Origin: Syntrophomonadaceae bacterium
Lineage (GTDB): Bacteria; Bacillota; Syntrophomonadia; Syntrophomonadales; Syntrophomonadaceae
Assembly (NCBI GenBank): GCA_012522705.1
Contig: JAAYJY010000013.1
Coordinates: forward strand, 1-6,028
Length of the DNA stretch: 6,028 bases
Reading direction: 5' to 3'
Positions within the stretch are counted from its first letter, which is position 1. Each line of letters opens with the position of its first letter. Shown in pieces: positions 5,445-6,028 of the stretch. Under the pieces are notes generated by a model. That model ran no database searches. It was not told the DNA's origin and worked only from the letters and a program-made list of their open reading frames with translations. Made by a program: the position numbers and the translations under genes.

Positions 5445-6014
5445 TTAGCGAAATGCCTTACCGGTGGTCTTGGCCACGAGTCGGCAAAATGCGTCCCATT
5501 GCTCAGGATAGTTGTTGTCACCGTATTTATGGATTGTCTTTTTATCAGTCATTAAATCCACGGTCCACTGGGTTCCGCCGCATACACCGGGATTTCTATA
5601 TCTAGCCTTCCACTTCAAAATGTCCAAGCCCTTTAGCTGTTCACGGAATTTTTGAGCTGTAGCCTGCCTGATGTTTTTACGAGATACCGATTCTATCTCG
5701 TGTGGCTCATGTTGCCAGGTTACATGCAATTCCTTCAAATCGATAACAACCGAATAATACCCTCCAAAGTATCCTCCAACCGAGGCCTTCAAAACCGTAA
5801 TCTTATCGTAAGCACCGTCGATAGATTGCTGGCGATTCCACTCATACCCGCATTTTTGGCATGAATATTCCGGTTGCCCCTCCGAGATCACGCATCCACC
5901 TAATCTCACCTTACCTGCTCTCTCTTGTTCGAAAAGCTCCATGCCCGGATAACCATATACGATTGGAATCGAGTCTTTTGATCCACATACAGGACAGATT
6001 CTGAAATTAACCAC
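5445..6014 (-). CDS. Zinc-ribbon protein of unknown function
   Basis: A 189-residue protein if it starts at GTG 6014-6012. The N-terminal zinc ribbon has ligands C7 and C10 (CPVCGS) paired with C52 and C55 (CQKCGYEW). Between them lie YGYPGMELFEQERAG and the LGGC motif (C41). This layout, CPxCG-YGxP-G-LGGC-CxxCG, is one I recall from many bacterial proteins of unknown function. The rest is a separate domain with SVGGYFGGYYSVVIDL (79-94), an Arg/Lys-rich helix around 112-130, GGTQWTVDLMTDKKTIHKYG (145-164), and the C-terminal WDAFCRLVAKTTGKAF. Strand-helix alternation suggests a small globular alpha/beta domain; nothing catalytic is recognisable. It looks cytoplasmic. The start is uncertain: the frame stays open to the right edge, only 14 nt away, with no other start codon inside the window. 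A zinc ribbon beginning at residue 7 makes the GTG reasonable. The gene ends 52 nt from the convergent exported-protein gene. Confidence 0.75.
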   Translation of the reverse strand: MVNFRICPVCGSKDSIPIVYGYPGMELFEQERAGKVRLGGCVISEGQPEYSCQKCGYEWNRQQSIDGAYDKITVLKASVGGYFGGYYSVVIDLKELHVTWQHEPHEIESVSRKNIRQATAQKFREQLKGLDILKWKARYRNPGVCGGTQWTVDLMTDKKTIHKYGDNNYPEQWDAFCRLVAKTTGKAFR

Positions 6015-6028
6015 CGTTTCCGCACCCC

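Noticed and set aside
1..6028. CRISPR array, tRNA or rRNA genes, intact transposase or integrase
   Set aside because: I saw no regularly spaced direct repeats, no cloverleaf-like sequence with a T-arm, and no DDE, HUH or tyrosine-recombinase motif in any long frame.

Overview
The window looks like a chromosomal accessory region of a mid-GC bacterium. I think an anaerobic Firmicute of the Peptococcaceae kind (Desulfotomaculum/Pelotomaculum-like) is most likely. The reasons are purine-rich Shine-Dalgarno sites of the AGGAGG and GGGGG types, several GTG starts, a crotonase of the type used in CoA-linked fermentation, and palindromes with the core ACTTGGGGAC, which I recall as typical of such genomes. 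This assignment is inference, as no rRNA or other marker gene is present.

Layout. (1) Positions 1-2073, minus strand: a type IV restriction operon, mcrB (652 codons, complete) followed by the first 36 codons of mcrC. The two genes overlap by 8 nt and the operon runs off the left edge. (2) Positions 2074-2537: no intact gene. It holds a strong hairpin, an imperfect ACTTGGGGAC palindrome, and a frameshifted minus-strand gene remnant that lies directly behind the crotonase gene and keeps a good ribosome binding site. (3) Positions 2538-3317, minus strand: a complete enoyl-CoA hydratase/crotonase gene with both catalytic glutamates. (4) Positions 3391-3745, plus strand: a second gene remnant whose protein-like sequence is spread over all three frames. 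A perfect 31-bp palindrome sits inside it and supplies an in-frame stop. (5) Positions 3768-4577, plus strand: an orphan P-loop protein with a kinase-like layout. (6) Positions 4820-5392, plus strand: a small exported or membrane-anchored protein. (7) Positions 5445-6014, minus strand: a zinc-ribbon protein convergent with the previous gene, whose start lies close to the right edge.

The genes do not form one pathway. McrBC would cleave DNA carrying modified cytosine. The crotonase belongs to acyl-CoA metabolism. The last three are single genes of unknown role. The window reads as a patchwork of a defence island edge, a metabolic gene and orphan genes, separated by decayed genes and small palindromic repeats. 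I see no tRNA, rRNA, CRISPR array, intact transposase or integrase. The points most worth checking are the two decayed genes that each carry a copy of the same palindrome, the long non-E. coli-like N-terminal part of McrB, and the unclassified P-loop protein. I did not find convincing evidence of a wholly new system.
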